The notes: generated from the letters alone by a model not told the origin. 64,000 bases of DNA from Micromonospora sediminicola (GCF_900089585.1 NZ_FLRH01000004.1:2067389-2131388); one strand, 5' to 3'; shown: positions 14,960 to 24,800, counted from the stretch's first letter. A program made the numbers and translations.

Positions 14960-17401
14960 GTGCGCAAAGTCGCAGTGGGTCTGCTCGGGCTTTCGCTGAC
15001 CGCGACGGGGCTGATGGCGGGCACGTCCGCCAGCGCCGCGCCGACGCCGAAGCTCCCGGCCGCCGCCCCGTCGGTGGCCGAGCCTGCGCAGGCTGAGCAC
15101 GACCTGCCCAACCCGCTCGAAGAGAAGCGGCGCGCGCTGCGCCAGGAGGGCCTGAGCGAGGTCCTTTCCGGCAGGGCGAAGGCCCAGAAGATCAACGGCA
15201 GCACGGTCGTCAAGGTCGGCGAGCAGGCTGCCGAGGGTGCCGCGGCGGGCAGGTCCGCCAAGAGCACCAAGGCCGGCAAGGGTCCCGTGAAGGACCAGTA
15301 CGTCGAGCTCTCCCGCAAGCAGACTGACAAGATCTTCGTCATCCTTGCGGAGTTCGGCGACGAGCGGCACCCGAACTACCCGGACCAGGACACCGACCCG
15401 GACACCCCGGGCCCGTCCCGGTTCGACGGTCCGCGCGTCAACGAGATCCCCCAGCCCAACCGGGCGGTGGACAACTCCACGGTCTGGCAGCCGGACTTCA
15501 GCGCCGATCACTACCGGCAGCTGTACTTCGGCACCAAGCCGGGTGACGAGTCGCTGAAGCAGTACTACGAGGCCCAGTCGTCGGGTCGGTACAGCGTCGA
15601 CGGCGAGGTCACCAACTGGGTGAAGGTGAAGTACAACGAGGCTCGCTACGGCCGTTCCGACGGCTACCCGTGCGCCTCGAACGTCTGCACCAACACCTGG
15701 GCCCTGGTCCGCGACGCCGCCAACCAGTGGGTCGAGGACCAGAAGGCGCAGGGTCGCTCCGACGAGGAGATCGCGGCCGACGTCAAGTCGATGGACCAGT
15801 GGGACCGTTACGACTACGACGCCGACGGCAACTTCAACGAGTCGGACGGCTACATCGACCACTTCCAGATCGTCCACGCCGGCGGCGACCAGGCCGACGG
15901 TGACCCCTACCAGGGTGAGGACGCCATCTGGAGCCACCGGTGGTACGCGTTCGCCAGCGACCAGGGCAGCACCGGCCCGGAGAACTTCCCGGCCGGCGGC
16001 ACCCAGATCGGCAACACCGGCGTCTGGATCGGTGACTACACGATCCAGCCGGAGAACGGTGGACGCAGCGTCTTCTACCACGAGTACGGCCACGACCTCG
16101 GTCTGCCGGACGACTACAACGTGGGCACCAGCGCCGACAACAACAACGAGCACTGGACCCTGATGGCCCAGAGCCGGCTCGGCGCGAAGAACGACGGTGG
16201 CATCGGCGAGCGCGGTGGCGACCTGGGCGCCTGGAACAAGCTCCAGCTCGGCTGGCTCGACTACGAGACGGTCGTCGCCGGTCAGAAGCGGACCCTGAAC
16301 CTGGGGCCGCAGGAGTACAACTCGGCCAAGGCGCAGGCCGCCGTGGTCGTGCTTCCGCAGCGCGAGTACACCTTCGACAACGGCAAGCCGTTCGAGGGCA
16401 CCAAGCAGTTCTTCTCGGGCAACGCGGACGACCTGAACACCACGATGACGCGCACCCTCGACCTCACCGGGAAGAGCAGTGCCGCGCTGTCGATGAAGGG
16501 TCGCTACAGCATCGAAGAGGACTACGACTACCTCTTCTTCGAGGCGTCCACCGACGGTGGCCAGACCTGGGCCACGCTCCCCGGTACGGCCAACGGCAAC
16601 GCGCTCAAGGAGATCTCGCCCGGGCGCTTCGCCCTGGACGGCTCCAGTGACAACCAGTGGGTCGACATCAACATCCCGATGGACGCGGTCGCCGGCAAGG
16701 TCGTGCAGTTCCGGCTCCGCTACCAGACGGACGGCGGTGTCTCCGAGGGCGGCTTCTTCGGTGACGCGATCACCGTGACCGCCGACGGGCAGACGCTGCT
16801 CAGCGACGGCGCCGAGGCGGGTGCGGGCGACTGGGCCCTCGCCGGCTGGAGCATCGTCGAGGAGAGCTACACCCGCATGTTCGACAACTACTACATCGCC
16901 GGCAACCGGTCGTACGTCTCGTACGACAAGTACCTGAAGACCGGCCCGTACTACTTCGGCTACGCGAACACCCGCCCGGACTACGTGGACCACTACGCGT
17001 ACCAGGAGGGTCTGCTGATCTCGTACTGGAACCTGCGTTGGGCGGACAACAACACCGCTCCGGCGTCGGCGACCAACCCGGGTGGTCACCCCGGTGAGGG
17101 TCGGAACCTGTACATCGACTCGCGTCCGCGGCCGCTCTACAACCTGACCGGGCAGCCCTGGCGGGCCCGCGTCCAGGTCTACGACGCGCCGTTCAGCCTG
17201 AAGAAGGCCGACTCGTTCACCCTGCACATCAACAGCCAGCCGCAGTACATCCGCGGTCAGGCCGCTGCTCCGGTGTTCGACGACAGCAAGCAGTACTGGT
17301 TCCCGGAGCTGCCGAACCACGGCGTCAAGGTCCCGAACAACGGGGTCAAGATCCGCGTGGTGGAGCAGAACGGCACCTCGATGAAGATCCGCATCTCCTG
17401 A
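14960..17401 (+). CDS. Secreted M6 family metalloprotease, immune inhibitor A type (second copy)
   Basis: An 813-aa protein. The start is GTG 14960, because CGGAGGT ends 6 nt before it and the product opens with a signal peptide (VRKVAVGLLGLSLTATGLMA, cleavage near SASAAP); the open frame continues upstream to 14735 but lacks coding character. The catalytic motif is HEYGHDLGLPDD with H374, E375 and H378. A calcium-binding-like DYDADGNFNESDGYID lies upstream of it, as in the first copy (DRDGDGNYHEPDGVID). The product is clearly homologous to the first copy but diverged, so it is an old duplication and not a recent one. Confidence 0.9.
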   Translation: MRKVAVGLLGLSLTATGLMAGTSASAAPTPKLPAAAPSVAEPAQAEHDLPNPLEEKRRALRQEGLSEVLSGRAKAQKINGSTVVKVGEQAAEGAAAGRSAKSTKAGKGPVKDQYVELSRKQTDKIFVILAEFGDERHPNYPDQDTDPDTPGPSRFDGPRVNEIPQPNRAVDNSTVWQPDFSADHYRQLYFGTKPGDESLKQYYEAQSSGRYSVDGEVTNWVKVKYNEARYGRSDGYPCASNVCTNTWALVRDAANQWVEDQKAQGRSDEEIAADVKSMDQWDRYDYDADGNFNESDGYIDHFQIVHAGGDQADGDPYQGEDAIWSHRWYAFASDQGSTGPENFPAGGTQIGNTGVWIGDYTIQPENGGRSVFYHEYGHDLGLPDDYNVGTSADNNNEHWTLMAQSRLGAKNDGGIGERGGDLGAWNKLQLGWLDYETVVAGQKRTLNLGPQEYNSAKAQAAVVVLPQREYTFDNGKPFEGTKQFFSGNADDLNTTMTRTLDLTGKSSAALSMKGRYSIEEDYDYLFFEASTDGGQTWATLPGTANGNALKEISPGRFALDGSSDNQWVDINIPMDAVAGKVVQFRLRYQTDGGVSEGGFFGDAITVTADGQTLLSDGAEAGAGDWALAGWSIVEESYTRMFDNYYIAGNRSYVSYDKYLKTGPYYFGYANTRPDYVDHYAYQEGLLISYWNLRWADNNTAPASATNPGGHPGEGRNLYIDSRPRPLYNLTGQPWRARVQVYDAPFSLKKADSFTLHINSQPQYIRGQAAAPVFDDSKQYWFPELPNHGVKVPNNGVKIRVVEQNGTSMKIRIS

Positions 17402-17422
17402 TCAACGGATCGACGCACCACA

Positions 17423-17456
17423 GCGATGCCCGGGCGGTTGACCGCCCGGGCATCGC
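17423..17456 (+). terminator. Hairpin terminator after second M6 protease
   Basis: A perfect inverted repeat (GCGATGCCCGGGCGGT, 17423-17438, with 17441-17456), giving a stem of about 14 bp with a GTTGAC-type loop and then CCTTT. It lies 21 nt after the stop. Confidence 0.8.
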
Positions 17457-17502
17457 CCTTTCCGGCGGGGAACCGGCCGACCCCCGCCCGCGTCCCATCC
17501 GG

Positions 17503-17985
17503 GTGACACCTCGCACCGCCCTACCGGCCGCCCTCGCGGTGGCACTGCTCGCCACCGCCGGCTGCGCCGGGAACGGAGGATCCGTGCCCGACGAGACCCG
17601 GCCGTCCAGCCCGACCGCGCCGCCCACCTCTGCCGCACCGGCCGCGCCGACCACCCCGGCGGCGGACGCGCCGGCCGCCAGCGGCGCCCCCGCCGACCGT
17701 CCCACCCCGCTCTCCGCCACCGAACTGCCGACTCTGCGGCGCCCCGCCGGGCCACCGAAGAAGCCCACCGACAACCGCCCCACCGGCGTCGTCGCCGGGT
17801 GGATCACGCGCGGCGGGTCCGGCCCGTGCTACGGCCTGGTCGACGAGAACGGACGGGAGTACGCCGTGCACGGCCCGGAGGCCGGTGAGCTGCGCGAGGG
17901 CGACTTCGTCACGCTGCGACTCACCTCGCGGGACCGGTCGGTCGACTGCGGTCCCGGCGTACCGATGCGGGTCGTCGGCCCGTAG
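17503..17985 (+). CDS. Putative secreted lipoprotein
   Basis: A 160-aa protein starting at GTG 17503. It has a lipoprotein signal peptide with lipobox LLATAGC, making C21 or so the lipidated residue. A Pro/Ala/Thr-rich linker (about 30-85) leads to a small C-terminal domain (about 88-160: GVVAGWITRGGSGPCYGLVD, then REGDFVTLRLTSRDRSVDCG) that looks beta-rich, with two cysteines that could pair. No specific function is recognised. It is transcribed in the same direction as the proteases but separated by a terminator. Confidence 0.7.
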   Translation: MTPRTALPAALAVALLATAGCAGNGGSVPDETRPSSPTAPPTSAAPAAPTTPAADAPAASGAPADRPTPLSATELPTLRRPAGPPKKPTDNRPTGVVAGWITRGGSGPCYGLVDENGREYAVHGPEAGELREGDFVTLRLTSRDRSVDCGPGVPMRVVGP

Positions 17986-18174
17986 CCCCTCACCCCGGGT
18001 GCGGGCACGATCACCGAAAGCACACCCGGCAGGTGCGGGCAAGGGCGGAACGGCCCATTGACCCGGCCGGCACAGGAAACCATGCTCGTGGATGTCTGGT
18101 TCGGGGGCCAGGCACGCCGCCGTCTCACGAGGACGTCGGCCACCGGCCCCCGTCATCCACGGGGGGTGGCGGCC

Positions 18175-19011
18175 ATGTCCACGGAAGTGTTGTCCGACGA
18201 CACCGAGAACCCATCGGGCGACCGTGGTCGCGACGCCGCGGCGGCCCGGAACGTGCCACTCCTGAACGAGCTGCGCCAGGCCATCGCCGCCAGTCAGCAC
18301 GATCTGGACCGGGCCCAACGCCAGCTCACCGAGGCCGGTGCCGAGCTGGCCCGGTGGACCGACCGCGCGTCCCGGGAGGCGGGCACCACGCTCCTGGTCG
18401 ACGGCGTGCCGGACGCCGGGGAGTTCCGCCGGCTCTCCGCGCGGCTGTGCGCCCGGGACACGGAGGGCTGCCGCCTCCTGCACGGGGACCCGGCCGATCG
18501 GGAACCGCACGCGCACCCCCTCCCGAGCCCCGGCGACGCCGGCCATCGCAGCGTGGTCGGCCAGGCCCGGCTGGAGGATCCCACCTACCGACAGGCGGTC
18601 GAGGAAGCGGTACGGTCGGCGCACCGGGTCCGGGTGCTGCCCCGCCTCGGCACCACCATGCAGCTCGCCGACGGGGTCGCGTTGTTCTCCCTCCAGCAGC
18701 CCGCCGGGCCGGCGGGACTGCTGATGCGCCACCCGGAGCTGGTCGCGCTGGGAACCCAGCTCTTCGAGGCGGCCTGGGCGGACGCCCTCCCACTGGGGGC
18801 GCGCCGCTCGACCGGCGCCGACCGCCCGTCGGAGGTTCAGCTCCAGATCCTGCGGTTGGCGGCGGTCGGGGCGAAGGACGACACGATCGCCCGCAGCCTC
18901 GGACGCAGCACCCGGTGGGTCCGGCGCCACTTCGAGCTGCTGGAGGAACAGCTCGGGGCCACCAACCGGATGACCCTCGGCATCGCCGCCGTCCGCCGCG
19001 GCTGGATCTGA
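18175..19011 (+). CDS. LuxR-type HTH transcriptional regulator
   Basis: A 278-aa regulator. The C-terminal domain (about 215-278) contains QLQILRLAAVGAKDDTIARS and LGRSTRWVRRHFELLEEQLG, a LuxR/NarL-like helix-turn-helix. The middle part (about 95-200) looks like the sensor-like region found in TrmB/LuxR hybrids. The N-terminal part has a short coiled coil (RQAIAASQHDLDRAQRQLTE). The start at ATG 18175 is favoured by GGGGGG upstream; ATG 18082 and TTG 18058 in the same frame are alternatives. It lies 110 nt before the haloperoxidase-like gene and may control it. Confidence 0.75.
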   Translation: MSTEVLSDDTENPSGDRGRDAAAARNVPLLNELRQAIAASQHDLDRAQRQLTEAGAELARWTDRASREAGTTLLVDGVPDAGEFRRLSARLCARDTEGCRLLHGDPADREPHAHPLPSPGDAGHRSVVGQARLEDPTYRQAVEEAVRSAHRVRVLPRLGTTMQLADGVALFSLQQPAGPAGLLMRHPELVALGTQLFEAAWADALPLGARRSTGADRPSEVQLQILRLAAVGAKDDTIARSLGRSTRWVRRHFELLEEQLGATNRMTLGIAAVRRGWI

Positions 19012-19084
19012 TCTTGCAGCTTGCGGACGCGGGCAACTCTGCCCTGCCGCCGCGCCACCAGCACCCTGCATGATCGATAGACAT

Positions 19085-19101
19085 CGATGGAAGTTCCATC
19101 G
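19085..19101. promoter_or_regulatory. 17-bp perfect palindrome, candidate operator
   Basis: CGATGGAA-G-TTCCATCG is a perfect 8-bp inverted repeat with a 1-nt centre. It lies in the gap between the LuxR-type regulator and the haloperoxidase-like gene, 20 nt before the TTG start. Size, symmetry and placement fit a dimeric regulator site; the binding protein is not known. Confidence 0.55.
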
Positions 19102-19121
19102 GTCATCGGGGAAGGATCACC

Positions 19122-20450
19122 TTGCGAAGGACGTCTCTGCGGCGGCTCGCCGCGCTCGCGCTCAGCGCCGTCACCCTGGTCGGAGGGCTGGTGGCCGTCC
19201 AGGCCCCGGCCGCCGCCGTACCGGCCGGATTCGACCACACGATCTACTGGAACAACGTCCTGCTCAAGACCTACCGGGCCGTGGGCGGCCCGCCCACCGT
19301 CCTGTCCCGGGCCGGCGCCATGATGCACCTCGCCATGTACGACGCCTCGGCCTCGCTGTCCAGCGGACCGACCTACCTGGCCCGGGTCGCCCCGGTCCCC
19401 AACTTCAGCTACGACGTGGACATGAACGTCGACATGGCGGCGTTCAAGGTGCTGCAGTCGGTCTTCCCCAGCCGAGACTTCACCGCCGACTACCAGGGCT
19501 CGCGGGTCTACCCCCCGGTCGGTTCCCCGGGACCCGAGGGCTGGAGCACCAGCGTCGGTGAGGGCGCGGCACAGAACATGATCAACGCCAGGGCGAACGA
19601 CCGCTCGACGGTCAACACCGGCTACACCCCTGGCACCACCGCCGGGCAGTGGCGTCCCACCGAGCCGAACACCGTCGCGGCCAGCCCGAACTGGGGCCGG
19701 GTCACGCCGTTCGCACTGACCTCCGGCTCGCAGTTCCGGCCCTCGCTGCCCGGCGGCTTCACCGACATCACCAGGATGCTGACCAGCAGCGAGTACGCGG
19801 CACAGGTCAGGGACGTCCGCGAACTGGGCGCGGCCACCGGGTCGACCCGCACCACGGACCAGACCCAGGCGGCCTTCTTCTGGGCCAACGACCTGGACGG
19901 CACCTACAAGCCCCCGGGCCAGCTCTTCGCCCACACCCAGATCATCGCCAAGGCGAAGGGCACCCCGACGATCAAGCTCTTCGCGCTGGTCGCCATGGCC
20001 ATGGCCGACGCGGCCATCGCCGCCTGGGACGCCAAGTACGAGACCACCATCGACCTGTGGCGCCCGGACACCGCGATCGAGGAGCCGCAGAGCGACGGCA
20101 ACGCCGCGACCACGCCGAACGCCGCCTGGCAGCCGCTCTCCACGGCGGCTGACGGCTCGCACTTCTCGCCGAACTTCCCGGCGTACATCTCCGGCCACGC
20201 CACCTTCGCCGGGGCCTGGGCGGGCATCATGAAGCGGTTCTACGGCACCGACGCGGTGACCTTCACCGCGACCACCGAGGACCCCAAGGCGGTCGGGGTG
20301 CAGCGCACCTTCACCTCCTTCTCCGCCGCCGCCAACGAGAACGCCCTGAGCCGGCTCTGGCTGGGCGTGCACTACCGCTGGGACGCCGACGCCGGCCTGG
20401 CCACCGGCGACGCGGTGGCGAACCGGGTGTTCGGCACCTACCTCCGTTGA
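19122..20450 (+). CDS. Secreted vanadium-dependent haloperoxidase-like / PAP2 superfamily protein
   Basis: A 442-aa protein starting at TTG 19122 after GGGGAAGGATCACC. A signal peptide (RRLAALALSAVTLVGGLVAV, cleavage near AAAVP at about 30-33) points to export. The three vanadate/phosphate-binding motifs are present: K305 with W313-R314-P315, ISGHAT with S357, G358 and H359, and SRLWLGVHYRWD with R411 and H417. Relatives are vanadium haloperoxidases or acid phosphatases of the PAP2 superfamily; sequence alone does not decide whether this one oxidises halides. A palindromic operator candidate and a LuxR-type regulator precede it. Confidence 0.85.
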   Translation: MRRTSLRRLAALALSAVTLVGGLVAVQAPAAAVPAGFDHTIYWNNVLLKTYRAVGGPPTVLSRAGAMMHLAMYDASASLSSGPTYLARVAPVPNFSYDVDMNVDMAAFKVLQSVFPSRDFTADYQGSRVYPPVGSPGPEGWSTSVGEGAAQNMINARANDRSTVNTGYTPGTTAGQWRPTEPNTVAASPNWGRVTPFALTSGSQFRPSLPGGFTDITRMLTSSEYAAQVRDVRELGAATGSTRTTDQTQAAFFWANDLDGTYKPPGQLFAHTQIIAKAKGTPTIKLFALVAMAMADAAIAAWDAKYETTIDLWRPDTAIEEPQSDGNAATTPNAAWQPLSTAADGSHFSPNFPAYISGHATFAGAWAGIMKRFYGTDAVTFTATTEDPKAVGVQRTFTSFSAAANENALSRLWLGVHYRWDADAGLATGDAVANRVFGTYLR

Positions 20451-20455
20451 CCGTC

Positions 20456-20485
20456 GCGGGCCGGCGACGACCGTCGCCGGCCCGC
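20456..20485 (+). terminator. Hairpin terminator after haloperoxidase-like gene
   Basis: A 14-bp perfect inverted repeat (GCGGGCCGGCGACG, 20456-20469, with 20472-20485) starts 6 nt after the stop. The innermost pairs must open to form the loop. Confidence 0.7.
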
Positions 20486-20569
20486 CCTCCGGCGGGTTCT
20501 CCCGGAGAATCCCCTGATCCTGGGCACCTGCGGGGCCGGCGGGCGACTGCCGGCCCTAGGCTGTGCCCC

Positions 20570-21502
20570 ATGACCGACCAGCGCGGCGGGTTCGCCGACG
20601 AGTCCTGCGTCCTGCCCGAGGGGCCGTGGACGCACCGGTTCGTCGGCGCCAACGGCAGCCGGTTCCACGTCGTCGAGGCCGGCACCGGCCCGATGGTGCT
20701 CTTCCTGCACGGCTTCCCGGAATACTGGTACGCCTGGCGCGAGATGCTCCCGGCGGTCGCCGACGCCGGCTTCCGCGCGGTCGCCGTCGACCTGCGCGGC
20801 TACGGCGCGAGCGACAAGCCACCCCGGGGGTACGACGGCTACACGCTGGCCGCCGACGTCGCCGGCCTGATCCGCGCACTCGGCGAACGGTCGGCCACCG
20901 TGGTCGGCACCGGCGCGGGCGGGCTCATCGGCTGGACCGCCGCCTCGTTCCACCCCACCCTGGTCCGGCGGCTCGTGGTGCTCGGCGCACCGCACCCGCT
21001 CCGGCTGCGGGCCGCCATCTTCGCCGACCCGCGCGGCCAGTTCACCTCGGCCACCGCCACGCTGAAGTTCCAGCTCCCCCGCTACGAGCACGTGCTGACC
21101 CGGGACGGCGCCGCCGAGGTGGAGGACATGCTGCGCCGGTGGGGCGGGCCGCGCTGGGTCGACGGACCCGACTTCGCCGACTACGCCCGCTGCTGCCGGG
21201 TGGCCATGCAGATCCCGCAGGCCGCGTTCTGCGCCATGGAGGGCTACCGCTGGGCGTTCCGCTCGGTGCTGCGGCTGCACGGCTACCGGTTCGTGAAGCT
21301 GATGCAGAAGCCACTGGTCACACCGACCCTGCAACTGCACGGCGCGTTGGACCGGGCCTCGCTGCCCCGCACCGCGCAGGGCTCGGGCCGCTACGTCACC
21401 GCCCCGTACGAGTGGCGGCTGCTCGACGACGTGGGCCACTTCCCGCACGTGGAGGCCCGCGACGTGGTGCTCGGCGAGATCCTGCGCTGGGCGAAGTCCT
21501 GA
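20570..21502 (+). CDS. Alpha/beta hydrolase, EphE-like, with no recognisable nucleophile
   Basis: A 310-aa alpha/beta hydrolase resembling epoxide hydrolases and mycobacterial EphE (Rv3670). It has HGFP (47-50, oxyanion region), RGYGASDKP, a cap domain, the acid D in HGALDRAS and the His in VGHFPH. The nucleophile elbow, normally G-x-D-x-G in epoxide hydrolases, reads G113-T-G115-A-G117, so the expected Asp (or Ser/Cys) is Gly. It may therefore be inactive or use another mechanism. The start is ATG 20570; the longer frame from 20447 is not supported. Its gene position after acsA also fits EphE. Confidence 0.8.
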   Translation: MTDQRGGFADESCVLPEGPWTHRFVGANGSRFHVVEAGTGPMVLFLHGFPEYWYAWREMLPAVADAGFRAVAVDLRGYGASDKPPRGYDGYTLAADVAGLIRALGERSATVVGTGAGGLIGWTAASFHPTLVRRLVVLGAPHPLRLRAAIFADPRGQFTSATATLKFQLPRYEHVLTRDGAAEVEDMLRRWGGPRWVDGPDFADYARCCRVAMQIPQAAFCAMEGYRWAFRSVLRLHGYRFVKLMQKPLVTPTLQLHGALDRASLPRTAQGSGRYVTAPYEWRLLDDVGHFPHVEARDVVLGEILRWAKS

Positions 21503-21503
21503 C

Positions 21504-21869
21504 TCAGACCCGCTGCTCGCCCAGGTCGGCCACCTCGGTCGCGGGCGCCCACCCCTGGTAGACGCCGAAGTCGAACGCCTCCAACCCCATCGCCTCGGCC
21601 ACCGGCCAGCGTCCACCGGTGTACTCCACACGCAGCCAGCCCTCGTGCTCGGCCAGCACGATGAACGGCTGCCCCTGCCAGGTGCAGGTGGTCCGGACGT
21701 ACGCCAGGTCCTCCACCTCGGCGGCCGGCACCACCCGGACGTACCGGCCGGGGCGTACCTCGGCGAAGCCGTCCTCCGGTTCGGGCTGGTAGAGGCGGAC
21801 GTCGGTCCCGTCCGGGCTGGCCTGGTACTCCCGGCCCCGCCAGCGGGCCACATACCCGTCGCGGGTCAC
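21504..21869 (-). CDS. Unknown 121-aa protein coupled to the SseB-domain gene
   Basis: It starts at GTG 21869, overlapping the stop of the large upstream gene by GTGA, and so belongs to the same transcript. The product is soluble, acidic and beta-rich (YVARWRGREYQASPDGTDVR, then GRYVRVVPAAEVEDLAYVRT and WLRVEYTGGRWPVAEAMGLE). It has no membrane segment or known catalytic motif. I do not recognise the family. The link to a type VII secretion locus suggests an accessory or chaperone-like role, but this is only inferred from position. Confidence 0.65.
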   Translation of the reverse strand: MTRDGYVARWRGREYQASPDGTDVRLYQPEPEDGFAEVRPGRYVRVVPAAEVEDLAYVRTTCTWQGQPFIVLAEHEGWLRVEYTGGRWPVAEAMGLEAFDFGVYQGWAPATEVADLGEQRV

Positions 21870-24800
21870 GCCTCGTCCGCCTTCCGCCACACCAGCGCGT
21901 CCGTGTCGAGGACCGCGACCAGCCGGGCGGCGGCGTCGGCGCCGATGCGCCACAGCTCGGCCCCGTGCGGCAGCCGGGCACTGTCCACCTTGAACTCCGC
22001 CACCACGTCGGTGCTCTCCCCCGGCGCGAAGCCGTTGCCGCGGAACGGGGGCCGTTCGATCACCCAGCCCTCCATCGCCCGCATGGCGGCCTCGTTCTGC
22101 CCGCCGTACGGGATCCGGTAGAGGCTGGGCCGGTGGGCCGGCCAGCGCAGCAGGTAGACCTCCTCGTCGTCCCGGGAGAACGGCGAGCCGGGATGGCCGA
22201 GGCCGAGCGCGTCGTACAGCTCCGCCGGGGTCCGCAGGTGGGCCAGTTCACCGGCCCGGTGCACGAACCCGGACACCCGGTCGAAGCCCCGCTCCAGGTA
22301 GTAGGCGAGCTGGCTCGCCGCGATCGCCTTCTGCATGGTCACCGGCAAACTCGGGTCCGTCGGCGGCGCCGCCGGTCGGGGCTCGGCCGCCGGGGCCGGC
22401 GCGGCGGCGGAGGGCTCCGGTTCGTCGCCGAGGCCCACCTCGGCGGCCCAGTTGGCGAGCGCGAGAACCTGCTCCCCCGGGTACGCCGCACCGACCGGAC
22501 TGCCCGGGTTGACCAGGAACGACCAGGCGGCGTCCGGCCACCGGCGGATGAGCTGGACGAACTTGACCCGTACGGTGTCGACCGGCCCGTCGGCGTGCTC
22601 GGCGAGCCGCTCCGGCGAGGTGTAGGCCACGACGTACGCGCCACCGTCGATCGACCGGGTGTGCCAGACGAAGCCGGGGTCGCCCGGCCGACTGCCGGGG
22701 ACCGAGTCGGGCGCGACCGGCAGCAGCACCCGGGCCAGCAGCAGGGTGGTGAGGAAGCCGTCCGTGTTTCCGCTGCCGGCGGCGGAGAGCAGTTCCTCCT
22801 CCACCTCGTTCGCCGGCACGAACTCCGGCCGCCCGGCGGAGGGCGTCGTCGCACCGGCCGACGTCGGCTCGTCGACCGGCCGCTCGGAGGCGGTGGAGCG
22901 CGGCGAGCCGTCCTCCACATCGGAGCGGGCGGACCACGACACCGGAGACTCGGCCGGCACCGACGTCGACCCGGGTGTCGGCGTCCCGAGCAGCGGTGTG
23001 GTGTCCGGTTCGGCGGGGGACGGGTCGGGTGGGAACAGCGGCTCGGTCGGCGGCTCGAACAGCGAGGCCGGGGCGCCGTTCGACGACTCGGAGAGCGGTG
23101 CCGTGGACTCGAACAACGACACCGTCGGCTCGGCCGACGATGACGGCGGCTCGAACAGCGACACCGTCGGTTCACCCGATCCCGGCGACTCGAACGCCGT
23201 CGTCGACTCCGGCCCGAACGCCGACGCGGCCCCGTACGGCGTCGTCGGCTCGAACGCCGACGCGGGCTCGAACGCCGACGCGGGCTCGAACGCCGACGCG
23301 GGCTCGAACGCCGACGCGGGCTCGAACGCCGACGCGGGCTGCGCCGACGCAGTCTCGAAGGACGTCGTGGGCTGCGCCGACGCAGTCTCGAAGGACGTCG
23401 TGGGCTGCGCCGACGCAGTCTCGAAGGACGTCGTGGGCTGCGCCGACGCAGTCTCGAAGGACGTCGTGGGCTGCGCCGACGCAGTCTCGAAGGACGTCGT
23501 GGGCTGCGCCGTCGTGGGCTCGAAGGCCGACGCGGTCTCGAACGCCGTCGTCGGCTCGGAAGCGGTGGACCCGAACGGGGCCGTCGACGCGAACGACGGT
23601 GAGGCTCCCGACGACGGCTCGAAGAGCGACACCGGAGGCGCGGCCGCCGGCGAGAGCGGCGTCGTCGGCTCGTCCCCGACGCCGGACCGGTCGAACGGCG
23701 ACCTGCCGTCGACCGGCTCGCCCGTGCCGGTGGCGCCGAGGTGGGCGGCGAGATCGGCGGTGTCGTCGACCACCGGGTCGACGGGGAGCGGCACGGTCGG
23801 GTCCGTGGCGCCCGCCCAGGCCGCCGCCGCGTCGCCGCCCGGAACCGGGACCACGGGATCGGCGCGCGGTGGGGACCAGGCCGGCGTGGGCTCAGTCAGG
23901 TCGCGGGCCTCGATGACGGTGCCCTCGATGACGATCGGTGTGAAGTCACGCCGTGGCGTCGGCGGCGCGGACACCGGCTCGGCGACCGACGGCGGCAACT
24001 CCTCCGCCTCCGCGAGGTCGGCGACCGGGTTCTCCCCGGCCCACTGGTCCGGCGCGGGCGTGGCGGGGCCGGCATGCCGCCGGGGCAGCGTGCCGGTGGC
24101 GTCCTCGGCCGGGCGGGCCGGCCGGAACGGCCGGGTCGGGTCGTCCGGACGCGATGCCGGGGGTGGCTGGTCCGCCCCGATCGGGAAGGCGCGGGTCGGA
24201 TCCTCCCGCACCGGCTCGTTCAGCGGGCGGCGGCGGGGAAACGGCTGGCCACCGGCGAACCGGGAGGGCGGCGTCGCCCGTTCGGCGGACCGGCGGGGCG
24301 CGTCCAACGGCGAGGGCCGCCGGCTGGAGCGCCCGGAGGAGGGTTCGAAGAAGGAGCGGGCCGGGGGCGGCGCGGGAGCCGGGGGCGGATCGTCCACCGA
24401 CGCGTCCCGTCCGGCGGCGAAGGGGTCCGGCTCGTCCGGCCGTCGACGCAGGTCCGTGAGCCAACCGTCGAGGGCGTCGGAGCCGGGCTCGTCGCCCGAG
24501 GCGGGCCGGCCCGCCTCGGGCGCCTCCGGCGTTCTCCGGCGGGGCGGCACGGTGGGTACGCGCCGACCGAGGACCGGCACGGTCCGCATCGGCACGGTGG
24601 AGGGCTCCTCGGCCTCCGCCACCCGGCCAGCGCGGGTCGGCGGAACCGGGGGCGGCGGCGCGGGAGCGGCCGGCACCCGGGGGAGCGGCGCCTCCCGTGC
24701 GGTCTCCGGAACCCCGTTGCGGGCGGCCCGGGCCGCGCTCTCCACCCGGTCCAGGCGGGCTCGGGCGCCCATGGTCCGCCCGGGCAGCCGGACGTCTCCC

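Noticed and set aside
11872..15342. 1156-aa open frame on the minus strand
   Set aside because: It runs antisense to the first M6 protease gene and the start of the second. Its Val/Arg/Gly/His-rich product is the usual shadow of GC-rich coding DNA, while the plus-strand genes have clear motifs.
23338..23502. 33-nt perfect tandem repeats as a possible CRISPR array
   Set aside because: There are no spacers between the units, they are in frame inside a coding region, and no cas genes are near.
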